Part shown: one piece after another, positions 1 to 8,919 of the stretch
How the letters are laid out: every line of letters begins with the position of its first letter
Numbering within the stretch: position 1 is the stretch's first letter
Notes under the pieces: model-generated
What the model saw: the letters and a program-made list of their open reading frames with translations, nothing else
Databases searched by the model: none
What the model was told of the DNA's origin: nothing
From: Pseudomonas sp. NBRC 111124
Lineage (GTDB): Bacteria; Pseudomonadota; Gammaproteobacteria; Pseudomonadales; Pseudomonadaceae
Assembly (NCBI RefSeq): GCF_001320245.1
Contig: NZ_BCBA01000007.1
Coordinates: 62,001-126,000 of the forward strand
Length of the DNA: 64,000 bases
Direction of reading: 5' to 3'
Program-made: the position numbers and the translations under genes

Positions 1-948
1 GCTCAGCGCGCCCTGCTCCTTGAGCTGGTTGGCCAGGTTGGAAATCATCCCGCCGGGTACCTGGTTGACCTGCACGCGGGTATCCACGGCGGTGAACTCG
101 CTCTCGAACTGGTGGTACTTCTTGCGCACGGCGTAGAAGTACAGGCCGATTTCCTGTAACAGCTCCAGGTCCAGGCCGGTGTCGAACTCGCTGCCCTTGA
201 GCGCCGCGACCATCGACTCGGTGCCTGGGTGGCTGGTGCCCCAGGCGAAGCTGGAGATTGCGGTGTCGATGTGATCGGCACCGTTTTCCACAGCCTTGAG
301 CTGGCACATGGCGGCCAGACCGGCGGTGTCGTGGGAATGAATGAAGACCGGTAGCGACTGCTCGGCTTTCAATGCCCGCACCAGCTCACCGGTAGCGAAC
401 GGCGTCAGCAGGCCGGCCATGTCCTTGATCGCCACCGAGTCGCAACCCATGGCTTCCATCTGTTTGGCCTGGGCGACGAAGGCGTCGATGGTGTGCACCG
501 GGCTGACGGTGTAGGCGATGGTGCCTTGGGCGTGCTTGCCGGCAGCCTTCACCGCTTCGATCGCGACACGCAGGTTACGCACATCGTTCATGGCGTCGAA
601 GATGCGGAACACGTCGATGCCATTGACCGCAGCCTTGGCAACGAAGGCCTTGACCACGTCGTCGCTGTAGTGGCGGTAGCCCAGCAGGTTCTGGCCACGC
701 AGCAGCATTTGCAGACGGGTGTTAGGCAGTGCCGCGCGCAGTTTGCGCAGGCGCTCCCACGGGTCTTCTTTGAGGAAGCGCACGCAGGCGTCGAAGGTGG
801 CGCCACCCCAGACTTCCAGCGACCAGTAGCCGACCTTGTCGAGCTTGTCGCAGATCGGCAGCATGTCTTCGGTACGCATGCGGGTAGCCAGCAGGGACTG
901 GTGGGCGTCGCGCAGGATCGTGTCGGTTACGTGAATTTTCTTGGACAT
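1..948 (-). CDS. oadA: Pyruvate carboxylase carboxyltransferase subunit (oxaloacetate decarboxylase alpha-like), 3' part cut by window edge
   Basis: The first 316 residues are visible, starting MSKKIHVTDTILRDAHQSLL at 948; the C-terminal part, including the expected biotinyl domain, lies outside the window. The TxLRDAHQSLLATRMR motif, the KDMAG segment and SFAWGTSHPGTESM are typical of the TIM-barrel carboxyltransferase domain shared by pyruvate carboxylase and oxaloacetate decarboxylase alpha. It sits 11 bp downstream of a biotin carboxylase gene, the arrangement of the two-subunit pyruvate carboxylase of pseudomonads, so an anaplerotic pyruvate-to-oxaloacetate role is inferred rather than Na+-pumping decarboxylation; no beta or gamma decarboxylase subunit is seen. 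Probably co-transcribed with the upstream gene and controlled by the divergent LysR gene. Confidence 0.93.
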   Translation of the reverse strand, partial: MSKKIHVTDTILRDAHQSLLATRMRTEDMLPICDKLDKVGYWSLEVWGGATFDACVRFLKEDPWERLRKLRAALPNTRLQMLLRGQNLLGYRHYSDDVVKAFVAKAAVNGIDVFRIFDAMNDVRNLRVAIEAVKAAGKHAQGTIAYTVSPVHTIDAFVAQAKQMEAMGCDSVAIKDMAGLLTPFATGELVRALKAEQSLPVFIHSHDTAGLAAMCQLKAVENGADHIDTAISSFAWGTSHPGTESMVAALKGSEFDTGLDLELLQEIGLYFYAVRKKYHQFESEFTAVDTRVQVNQVPGGMISNLANQLKEQGALS

Positions 949-959
949 TATGGGGTTCC

Positions 960-2375
<1,416 letters not shown>

Positions 2376-2564
2376 TGGAGTCTTCCCAAAGCCGTAGGAA
2401 CAGACGATCCGGGTCTACCGGTCGGCGCGTGACCAGAGGATGCTGGCCAGTCGCACATTCACCCTAGCGCTGAAGGTTGATAAACAAAAATCAATATTTG
2501 TTAGGGGCTGTATTAGCAAAAGCTTATAGTTCGGTAACAAGGTATTGCCGAAGAGCCGAATAAA

Positions 2565-3527
2565 ATGCGTAAGTCCTTGATGCGTATGACATTGCGTCAA
2601 TTGCAGATCTTCAACGAGGTGTGCGATTTACGCTCGTACAGCCGGGCGGCGGAGGAAATGTCGCTGACGCAACCCGCCGTAAGTTTACAGATTCGACAAC
2701 TCGAAGAGCTCATCGGCCAACCGCTGTTCGAGTATGTCGGCAAGAAGCTCTACCTGACCGAAGCCGCCGAAGCCCTGCAACGGGCCAGCCGCGATATCTT
2801 CGGGCGCCTGGAGAGCCTCGATATGCAGCTGTCGGACATGCAAGGTTCACTGCAAGGGCAGCTGAAGCTGGCGATCGAGTCCAGTGCCAAGTACTTCGTG
2901 CCACACCTGTTCGCCGCCTTCAAGCAGCGTCACCCGGAGGTCAACCTGACCCTCACCGTGGTCAACCGCGCCCAGGCGATCCGCCGGCTTTCCGACAACC
3001 GTGACGACCTGATCATCATGTCGATGGTGCCGCAGGACATGGGCCTGGAGTTTCTGCCGTTTCTCAACAACCCGATCATCGCCGTGGCTCCGCCGCAGCA
3101 CCCGCTGTGCAAGCTGGAACAGCTGCGCCTGCAGGACCTGGAGCCTCATACCCTGCTGGTCCGCGAGCAGGGTTCGGGCACCCGCAAGGCCTGCGAGGAG
3201 TACTTCAAGGACAAACGCGTGCACTTCACCCAGACGCTGGAGGTCGCTTCGGCCGATGCCCAGCGCGAATGCGTGATCGCCGGCCTGGGTATCGCCCTGC
3301 TGACTCGGCACGCCGTGAACATGGAGCTGGCCACGGGGGTGCTCAGGGAGCTGCCGGTGGAGGAGCTGCCGTTGTACCGCAGCTGGTGCGTGGTGCAGGC
3401 CAAGGCCAAGCGACAATCGCCGGTGGCCTTGGCCTTTCTGGCATTCATCCGCAGCGAACGTGCGCTTATCAGCGCGCTTGTTGAGCGGTTTTCGGGGAAG
3501 TTGCCGCCGACGCTTGCCATACCGTGA
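2565..3527 (+). CDS. LysR-family transcriptional regulator, divergent from pyruvate carboxylase genes
   Basis: 320 residues. N-terminal winged helix-turn-helix (about residues 8-67, RQLQIFNEVCDLRSYSRAAEEMSLTQPAVSLQIRQLE) followed by a LysR substrate-binding domain (about 90-300). The GSGTRKACEEYF segment is typical of the CysB/CbbR-like effector domain subgroup. Divergent orientation to pycA-oadA suggests it regulates them; effector unknown from sequence. An internal ATG at 2586 would give MTLRQLQIF, a common LysR start, so the first seven residues are uncertain. Its 3' end overlaps the convergent small gene at 3469-3687 by 59 bp. Confidence 0.92.
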   Translation: MRKSLMRMTLRQLQIFNEVCDLRSYSRAAEEMSLTQPAVSLQIRQLEELIGQPLFEYVGKKLYLTEAAEALQRASRDIFGRLESLDMQLSDMQGSLQGQLKLAIESSAKYFVPHLFAAFKQRHPEVNLTLTVVNRAQAIRRLSDNRDDLIIMSMVPQDMGLEFLPFLNNPIIAVAPPQHPLCKLEQLRLQDLEPHTLLVREQGSGTRKACEEYFKDKRVHFTQTLEVASADAQRECVIAGLGIALLTRHAVNMELATGVLRELPVEELPLYRSWCVVQAKAKRQSPVALAFLAFIRSERALISALVERFSGKLPPTLAIP

Positions 3528-3687
3528 GTGCTTGCAGATCGGGGTAGTCGGACAAGTCACGGAGCAATTGACGCTGGTCGCAGTAGCTCTCGATCGCGCG
3601 GCGGTATTCCATGCGGCGCTGATCCTTTTCCTGCTGCTTGCGAGCCTTGGCGCTGGGTTGGTACGTACCGTCGAAGTCACGAGCCAT
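3469..3687 (-). CDS. Small conserved protein resembling the PA3496 family
   Basis: 72 residues, very basic and polar, starting MARDFDGTYQPSAKARKQQEKDQRRMEYRRAIESYCDQ. The RRMEYRRAIE...QRQLLRDLSDYPDL core resembles small pseudomonad proteins annotated as the PA3496 family of putative envelope-integrity proteins; that match is from memory. No signal peptide or membrane segment. The last 59 bp are antisense to the end of the LysR gene, so its C-terminal 19 residues are constrained by both frames. Function not known. Confidence 0.6.
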   Translation of the reverse strand: MARDFDGTYQPSAKARKQQEKDQRRMEYRRAIESYCDQRQLLRDLSDYPDLQALTVWQASAATSPKTAQQAR

Positions 3688-3780
3688 TGCCTGTCTCCCA
3701 GATAGGATGCGGGAGTTTCAGACTGGCCTTGAGGGTTTACGGTTTAGCTGTGGAATCATGACAAAGCCGTGAATTTTCGC

Positions 3781-3894
3781 TGCCTGTACCGACTCTTTCG
3801 CGGGCCCGCCCGCTCCCACAGGGATAGCGCCAGACCTGAGGGCAGCAAAAATCCTGTGGGAGCGGGCGAGCCCGCGAAACGGCCGGTACAGGCA
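3781..3894. repeat. REP inverted pair (REPIN-like)
   Basis: Two arms in inverted orientation, TTTCGCGGGCCCGCCCGCTC at 3796-3815 continuing CCCACAGG, and its near-perfect complement at 3853-3879 (one mismatch over 27 bp), separated by about 30 bp. The symmetry extends outward through TGCCTGTACCG at 3781 and its partner ending at 3894. This is the common P. putida type of extragenic palindrome and lies between the convergent ends of neighbouring transcription units. It may also act as a transcription attenuator. Confidence 0.9.
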
Positions 3895-3898
3895 TACC

Positions 3899-4765
3899 TC
3901 AGTCGTCGGTAGCCTTGATCGACTTGGGCGACAAGCGCAGGCTGCGCAGGCTGCGCTTCACGCTCTTCAGGTGATTGACCAGGCTCGGCCCACGTGCCAT
4001 GGCCACGCCCATGGCCAGCACGTCGATCACCACCAGGTGAGCGATACGTGAGGTCAACGGGGTGTAGATCTCGGTGTCTTCATGCACGTCGATCGCCAGG
4101 TTGACCGTCGACAGCTCCGCCAGCGGCGTCGCGCTCGGGCACAGGGTGATCAGGTTGGCACCGCTTTCTCGCACCAGGTTGGCGGTGATCAGCAGGTCCT
4201 TGGAACGTCCTGACTGAGAAATGCACACCGCCACGTCACCCGGCTTCAACGTCACCGCCGACATGGCCTGCATGTGCGGGTCCGAGTAGGCTGCGGCGCT
4301 GAGCAGCAGACGGAAGAACTTGTGCTGGGCGTCGGCGGCGACTGCACCGGATGCACCAAAGCCATAGAATTCCACGCGTTGCGCCTGGGCCATGGCGCTC
4401 ACGGCCTGTTGCAGGGCCTGCGGGTCCAGGTGCTCACGCACTTCCATCAGGGTGTGCAGGGTGGTGTCGAAAATCTTCAGGCTGTAGTCGGCAACCGAGT
4501 CGTCTTCATGAATCGCGAACTGGCCGAAACTGGCACCGGCTGCCAGGCTTTGCGCCAGCTTGAGCTTGAGATCCTGGAAGCCCGAACAACCGATCGCCCG
4601 GCAGAAACGCACGATGGTCGGCTCGCTGATGCCCACACTGTGCGCCAGGTCGGCCATGGAGCTGTGCATTACGGCAGCCGGGTCGAGCAGCACGTGGTCG
4701 GCCACTTTGAGTTCCGATTTGCGCAGCAGGTGGCGCGATTGGGCGATATGTTGCAACAGATTCAC
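3899..4765 (-). CDS. RpiR/HexR-family transcriptional regulator with SIS domain
   Basis: 288 residues. N-terminal RpiR-type helix-turn-helix (about 1-77, with MADLAHSVGISEPTIVRFCRAIGCSGFQDLKLKL) and a C-terminal SIS phosphosugar-binding domain (about 125-255, with GFGASGAVAADAQHKF and CISQSGRSKDLL). HexR-type proteins repress glucose catabolism genes and sense 2-keto-3-deoxy-6-phosphogluconate. The gene is divergent from zwf with a HexR-like palindrome in the gap, which supports direct control of zwf and itself. Because pseudomonads also carry a canonical hexR next to another zwf-pgl-eda cluster, this may be a paralogue, so no symbol is given. Confidence 0.9.
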   Translation of the reverse strand: MNLLQHIAQSRHLLRKSELKVADHVLLDPAAVMHSSMADLAHSVGISEPTIVRFCRAIGCSGFQDLKLKLAQSLAAGASFGQFAIHEDDSVADYSLKIFDTTLHTLMEVREHLDPQALQQAVSAMAQAQRVEFYGFGASGAVAADAQHKFFRLLLSAAAYSDPHMQAMSAVTLKPGDVAVCISQSGRSKDLLITANLVRESGANLITLCPSATPLAELSTVNLAIDVHEDTEIYTPLTSRIAHLVVIDVLAMGVAMARGPSLVNHLKSVKRSLRSLRLSPKSIKATDD

Positions 4766-4809
4766 GGGCTGGACTCGGTTATGATCGGCTGGCCGGGATG
4801 TAGCTTTCT

Positions 4810-4824
4810 TGTAGTTATACTACA
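4810..4824. promoter_or_regulatory. HexR/RpiR-type operator palindrome
   Basis: TGTAGTTATACTACA is a perfect inverted repeat of TGTAG around TTATA. It fits the TGTA-N7-TACA layout known for HexR sites and lies between the regulator start (4765) and the zwf start (4869), well placed to control both. Confidence 0.75.
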
Positions 4825-4868
4825 TGGACGCCAACCCGCCCAGTTAAACGAACGTGGAGAGTGGTGGT

Positions 4869-6311
4869 TTGACTATTCCTTGCGACATCATGGTGTTCGG
4901 TGGCACCGGTGACCTGGCCCTGCACAAACTGCTGCCGGCGCTCTATCACCTGTATCGCGAGGCACGCCTGAACAACGCGGTGCGTATCATCGCCCTCGCC
5001 CGTCGCCACATAAGCCGCAACGAATACCTCAAGCTCGCCGAACGCCATTGCCGGGCGCAGATCGCCCGCCACGACTTCGACGAAGATGTGTGGCAACGCT
5101 TTTCCGCCCGCCTCGACTACTTCCCCATGGATGCCGCACAAAGCGCCGATTTTGGCCGCCTGGCGCGCTACCTCGGCGAGCCTGGAGGGCTGACCCGCAT
5201 CTACTACCTGGCCACTGCGCCCAACCTCTTCGTACCGATCGCCAACCACCTGCGTATTGCCGGTTTGGCCGACAGCGAAGCACGCATCGTGCTGGAGAAG
5301 CCGATCGGCCACTCGTTGGCCTCCGCCACCGCCATCAACGAAGCGATCGGCGCGGTGTTCGACGAATCGCAGGTGTTTCGCATCGATCACTACCTGGGCA
5401 AGGAAACCGTGCAGAACCTGATGGCCCTGCGCTTCGCCAATGCCCTGCTGGAACCGGTATGGCGCAATGGCCAGGTCGACCATGTGCAGATCAGCGTCTG
5501 CGAAACCCTTGGCGTGGAAAACCGCGGCGGTTACTACGACCGCGCCGGGGCAACCCGCGACATGCTGCAGAACCACCTGCTGCAGCTGCTGTGCCTAGTG
5601 GCCATGGAGCCGCCGGCACAATTTGAGGCCGAGGCCGTACGCGACGAGAAGGTGAAGATCTTGCGCGCCCTCAAGCCCATCACCGGCCAGGACGTGCAGG
5701 ACAAGACCGTGCGCGGTCAGTACGGTGCCGGGCACATCGGCGGCCAGGAAGTGCCGGCCTACTACTTTGAGAAGGACGTCGACAACGATACCGACACCGA
5801 AACCTTCGTCGCCGTGCACGCCCACATCGACAACTGGCGCTGGGCCGGTGTGCCCTTTTACCTGCGTACCGGCAAGCGCATGGCGCGGCGCTCGTCACAG
5901 ATCGTCATCCAGTTCAAACCGGTGCCCCACGAGCTGTTCAACGGCGGCCAGGTCAACCAGCTACTGATCCAGCTGCAGCCAGAGGAACGCATCAGCCTGC
6001 GCATGATGACCAAAAGCCCGGGCAAGGGCATGCGCCTGGAACCGGTCGACCTGGACCTGAACCTGGCCCAGGTATTCGGCCAGACCCGCCGCTGGGACGC
6101 TTACGAACGCCTGTTGCTGGACATCCTCGAAGGCGATTCAACGCTGTTCATGCGCCGCGACGAAGTGGAAGCCGCCTGGGCCTGGATCGACCCGATCATC
6201 AAGGGTTGGGAAGAACACTTCCAGGCACCACGCCACTATGCCGCTGGCACCAACGGCCCGGAACAGGCCAACAGCCTGCTGGCCAGGCATGGCAGGCACT
6301 GGCATAGCTGA
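4869..6311 (+). CDS. zwf: Glucose-6-phosphate 1-dehydrogenase
   Basis: 480 residues from a TTG start. It oxidises glucose 6-phosphate to 6-phosphoglucono-lactone with NAD(P)+, feeding the Entner-Doudoroff and pentose phosphate routes. The Rossmann motif FGGTGDLALHKL is at the N-terminus and the catalytic signature FRIDHYLGKETVQN is near residue 175. The start is chosen because GGAGAG at 4856-4861 lies 7 bases before TTG 4869; a GTG at 4854 is in frame but would overlap that ribosome-binding site. Regulated in all likelihood by the divergent RpiR protein. Probably a second isozyme, as no pgl or eda follows. Confidence 0.92.
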   Translation: MTIPCDIMVFGGTGDLALHKLLPALYHLYREARLNNAVRIIALARRHISRNEYLKLAERHCRAQIARHDFDEDVWQRFSARLDYFPMDAAQSADFGRLARYLGEPGGLTRIYYLATAPNLFVPIANHLRIAGLADSEARIVLEKPIGHSLASATAINEAIGAVFDESQVFRIDHYLGKETVQNLMALRFANALLEPVWRNGQVDHVQISVCETLGVENRGGYYDRAGATRDMLQNHLLQLLCLVAMEPPAQFEAEAVRDEKVKILRALKPITGQDVQDKTVRGQYGAGHIGGQEVPAYYFEKDVDNDTDTETFVAVHAHIDNWRWAGVPFYLRTGKRMARRSSQIVIQFKPVPHELFNGGQVNQLLIQLQPEERISLRMMTKSPGKGMRLEPVDLDLNLAQVFGQTRRWDAYERLLLDILEGDSTLFMRRDEVEAAWAWIDPIIKGWEEHFQAPRHYAAGTNGPEQANSLLARHGRHWHS

Positions 6312-6323
6312 GTGAGGGTGCGC

Positions 6324-8684
6324 TCATTGCGTCCAGGGACGGCCGAGCATCTGCCTGAACTCAAGCGCCGGAATCGGCCTGCTGATCAGGTAGCCCTGGG
6401 CCTCGTCACACGCCTGCTCACGCAGGAACGCCAGTTGCTCCGCCGTTTCCACTCCTTCTGCCACAACCTTCAGGCCCAGGCTTCTGGACAGGGTGATGAT
6501 CGCCTGGGTAATGGCCGCATCCTGGCTGCCCTCGTGCAAACCACGTATGAATGCCTGGTCGATTTTCACGTAATCTACCGGCAGGCGCTTGAGGTAGCTC
6601 AATGACGAGTAGCCGGTGCCAAAATCGTCGATGGCCAGTTTCACGCCCAATGCGCGGAGTTGACCGAAGGTCGAGATGATGTGTTCGACGCTGTCCAGCA
6701 ACTGGCTTTCGGTCAGTTCCAGCTCCAGCAGGTGCGGCGCCAACCCGGTTTCCTCGAGCACTTGGCGTACCAGGCTGACCAGCTTGCCCTGGCGCAGCTG
6801 GTAGACCGACAGGTTGACCGACACCCGCACCTCCAGCCCTTGCAGTAGCCATGCGCGCGCTTGCTTGCAGGCCTCCCGGAGCACGAACTCTCCGATGGGG
6901 GCGATCAGCCCGGTTTCTTCCGCCAGACCGATGAATTCCCCTGGCGGCACCATGCCCCTCTCTGGATGCAGCCAGCGCACCAGCGCTTCGGCGGCATGCA
7001 GATGCCCACTGAGCAGGCACAGTTTGGGCTGGTAATAGACCAGCAGTTGCTCTTCTTCGATGGCCTTGCGCAGTTGGTTCTCCAGCTGCAGGCGCTCGAG
7101 GGTGCTGGCGCGCAGGCTCTCGGTATAGAACTGGAAGTTGTCGCCGCCCAGATGCTTGGCATGCTGCTTGGCCATATCTGCCTGGCTGATCAGGGCATCG
7201 GCATCGAGCGTGGCATCGGACAGCACGCTGATGCCCACCGAAGCACTGACCACCACCTCGTGCCCATCGAGCCGCTGCGGCTTGCGCAACTTGTTCAACA
7301 AGCGAGTGGTGACCCGCACCAGGCTCGACAGGTTGCTGTAACCATCGAACAGCACGGCAAATTCATCGCCGGAAAGCCGCGCCACCGTATCCGCCTCGGG
7401 AACGGTACTGACAATGCGCCGGGCAATCTTGTGAATCAACTGGTCGGCCAGTTCATGACCCAGGCTTTCATTGAGCAGCTTGAAGCGGTCCAGATCAACA
7501 TGCAGCAAGGCAAGGCTGCGGCCGTTGCTGCGCACGCGCTGCGAGGCTTCCTGCAGACGCAGCCGGAACAGTGAACGGTTGGCCAGCCCGCTCAGTTCGT
7601 CGTACTGCGCCAGGTAGCGCAGGCGCTCATCGGAGGCTCGACGCGCCGAGAGGTCGGTGAAGAAGCCGACTACCTGGCTCAAATGGCCCTGGGTATCGCG
7701 CACAGCCGTCAGCTGCAACCATTGCGGATGTAACTCGCCATGCTTGCGTGCCTCCACCAGCTCAGCTTGCCACCCGCCTTGCTGTGCCAGCGCCAACTCG
7801 ATGGCCTGGCTGTGCCGGCGTGCATCGCTATGGCACGGCAACTCGAACAACTCGCGCGCCAGCAGCTCGGCGCGGTTGTAGCCGGTCATCTGGCAGTAGG
7901 CCTGATTGACCGCCAGGACCACGAAATCGGCACCCAGAATTACCACGCCTTCATTGCAGGCCTCGAATACCGTGGCAGCCAGGCGCTGCTGTTCTTCAAG
8001 CCTTTTCTGCGCGGTGATCCGCTGCAGGTCCTGGTTCAGTGCCTGATTGTGGAAACGCCGCAGCAGGCTGCGGTCGAGCAGCCGGTTGACCTGCCAGGCC
8101 ACCACCACCAGCGCCGCCAGCAGGATCAGGCCAAGCCAGCCCCAGCCACGCTGCTGTCCCGCCTCGAAGTTGAGCAGGAACAGAACGGGCGGCAACAGGC
8201 AGGGCAAGGCGAAGCTGAGAAAGGCCGGCAGGCTGACGGCATAAGCAATGCTCGCACTCAAGCTGGCCATCCCCAGCAAGCCGAAGACCCAGGCCTGCTG
8301 CACGAAGTTGTCCTCCGGCACCAGGGCGATCGCCGCACAGGCCAAGGTCAAGCCGCTGAATGCCGAGCCGAGCAGGAACATGCGGCGCCAGCCGGGGTTG
8401 GCCTGGCGTTGCGCGGAGGCGCCCTCGAACGCTGCCACCTGGATCACCCGGAGGGCCACCAGCGCCAGCAGCCACACCAGCCATACGCCTACCAGCAGAT
8501 AACGCCCGGGGCTCCACAACAGCCAGGCGCACAGCAGGCCATTGAGCAGCATGAACAATGTGGGTAACAGAGAGCCTTGATACAGCAGACGGGTTCGCTC
8601 GACGGAAAGCTGAGTGGCGAACTGCCTGCGCACGTTCCTTGTCATCTCCAGCGATACGCCGATCGCCGTACGGTCCTGGGTCAT
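6324..8684 (-). CDS. Membrane-anchored PAS-GGDEF-EAL cyclic-di-GMP protein
   Basis: 786 residues. Six or so hydrophobic segments occupy about residues 38-200, followed by a PAS domain (about 238-355), a GGDEF domain (about 360-515) and an EAL domain (about 535-780). The cyclase signature reads SGDEF (RLSGDEFAVLF) instead of GGDEF. The phosphodiesterase signatures are intact: EALVRW, NLS, ELTES, DDFGTGYSSLSYL, KIDQAFI, EGVE. It is predicted to degrade cyclic di-GMP at the inner membrane in response to a PAS-sensed signal, with the GGDEF domain possibly regulatory or weakly active. Convergent with zwf (12 bp gap). No neighbouring partner identifies the pathway. Confidence 0.92.
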   Translation of the reverse strand: MTQDRTAIGVSLEMTRNVRRQFATQLSVERTRLLYQGSLLPTLFMLLNGLLCAWLLWSPGRYLLVGVWLVWLLALVALRVIQVAAFEGASAQRQANPGWRRMFLLGSAFSGLTLACAAIALVPEDNFVQQAWVFGLLGMASLSASIAYAVSLPAFLSFALPCLLPPVLFLLNFEAGQQRGWGWLGLILLAALVVVAWQVNRLLDRSLLRRFHNQALNQDLQRITAQKRLEEQQRLAATVFEACNEGVVILGADFVVLAVNQAYCQMTGYNRAELLARELFELPCHSDARRHSQAIELALAQQGGWQAELVEARKHGELHPQWLQLTAVRDTQGHLSQVVGFFTDLSARRASDERLRYLAQYDELSGLANRSLFRLRLQEASQRVRSNGRSLALLHVDLDRFKLLNESLGHELADQLIHKIARRIVSTVPEADTVARLSGDEFAVLFDGYSNLSSLVRVTTRLLNKLRKPQRLDGHEVVVSASVGISVLSDATLDADALISQADMAKQHAKHLGGDNFQFYTESLRASTLERLQLENQLRKAIEEEQLLVYYQPKLCLLSGHLHAAEALVRWLHPERGMVPPGEFIGLAEETGLIAPIGEFVLREACKQARAWLLQGLEVRVSVNLSVYQLRQGKLVSLVRQVLEETGLAPHLLELELTESQLLDSVEHIISTFGQLRALGVKLAIDDFGTGYSSLSYLKRLPVDYVKIDQAFIRGLHEGSQDAAITQAIITLSRSLGLKVVAEGVETAEQLAFLREQACDEAQGYLISRPIPALEFRQMLGRPWTQ

Positions 8685-8861
8685 AGCGCTGGTTCTTGTA
8701 GTGTTCTTGTTATGGTTGGCACTAAACGAGCTGCGATCTTACACAAACGGCAGACATGGCCAAACTGCTCTGGGTCATCTTTCACCACGTCACGCGGATG
8801 CAGACACTGGTATAGCTGAAATGCTGCAAATACCAGAACCCGATGTGCGACCGCAGGAGAG

Positions 8862-8877
8862 GTGAATATTTATACAG
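8862..8877. promoter_or_regulatory. LexA-like SOS box upstream of uvrD
   Basis: The site reads GTG-AATATTTATA-CAG, matching the CTG-N10-CAG LexA consensus with one mismatch (first base) and an A/T-only spacer. It is 43 bp upstream of the uvrD start. uvrD is SOS-induced in E. coli, which supports the assignment. Confidence 0.6.
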
Positions 8878-8919
8878 TAGACGTTTGCCCGTTGACCGGC
8901 CTGCCCCTAGAATGGCCGG

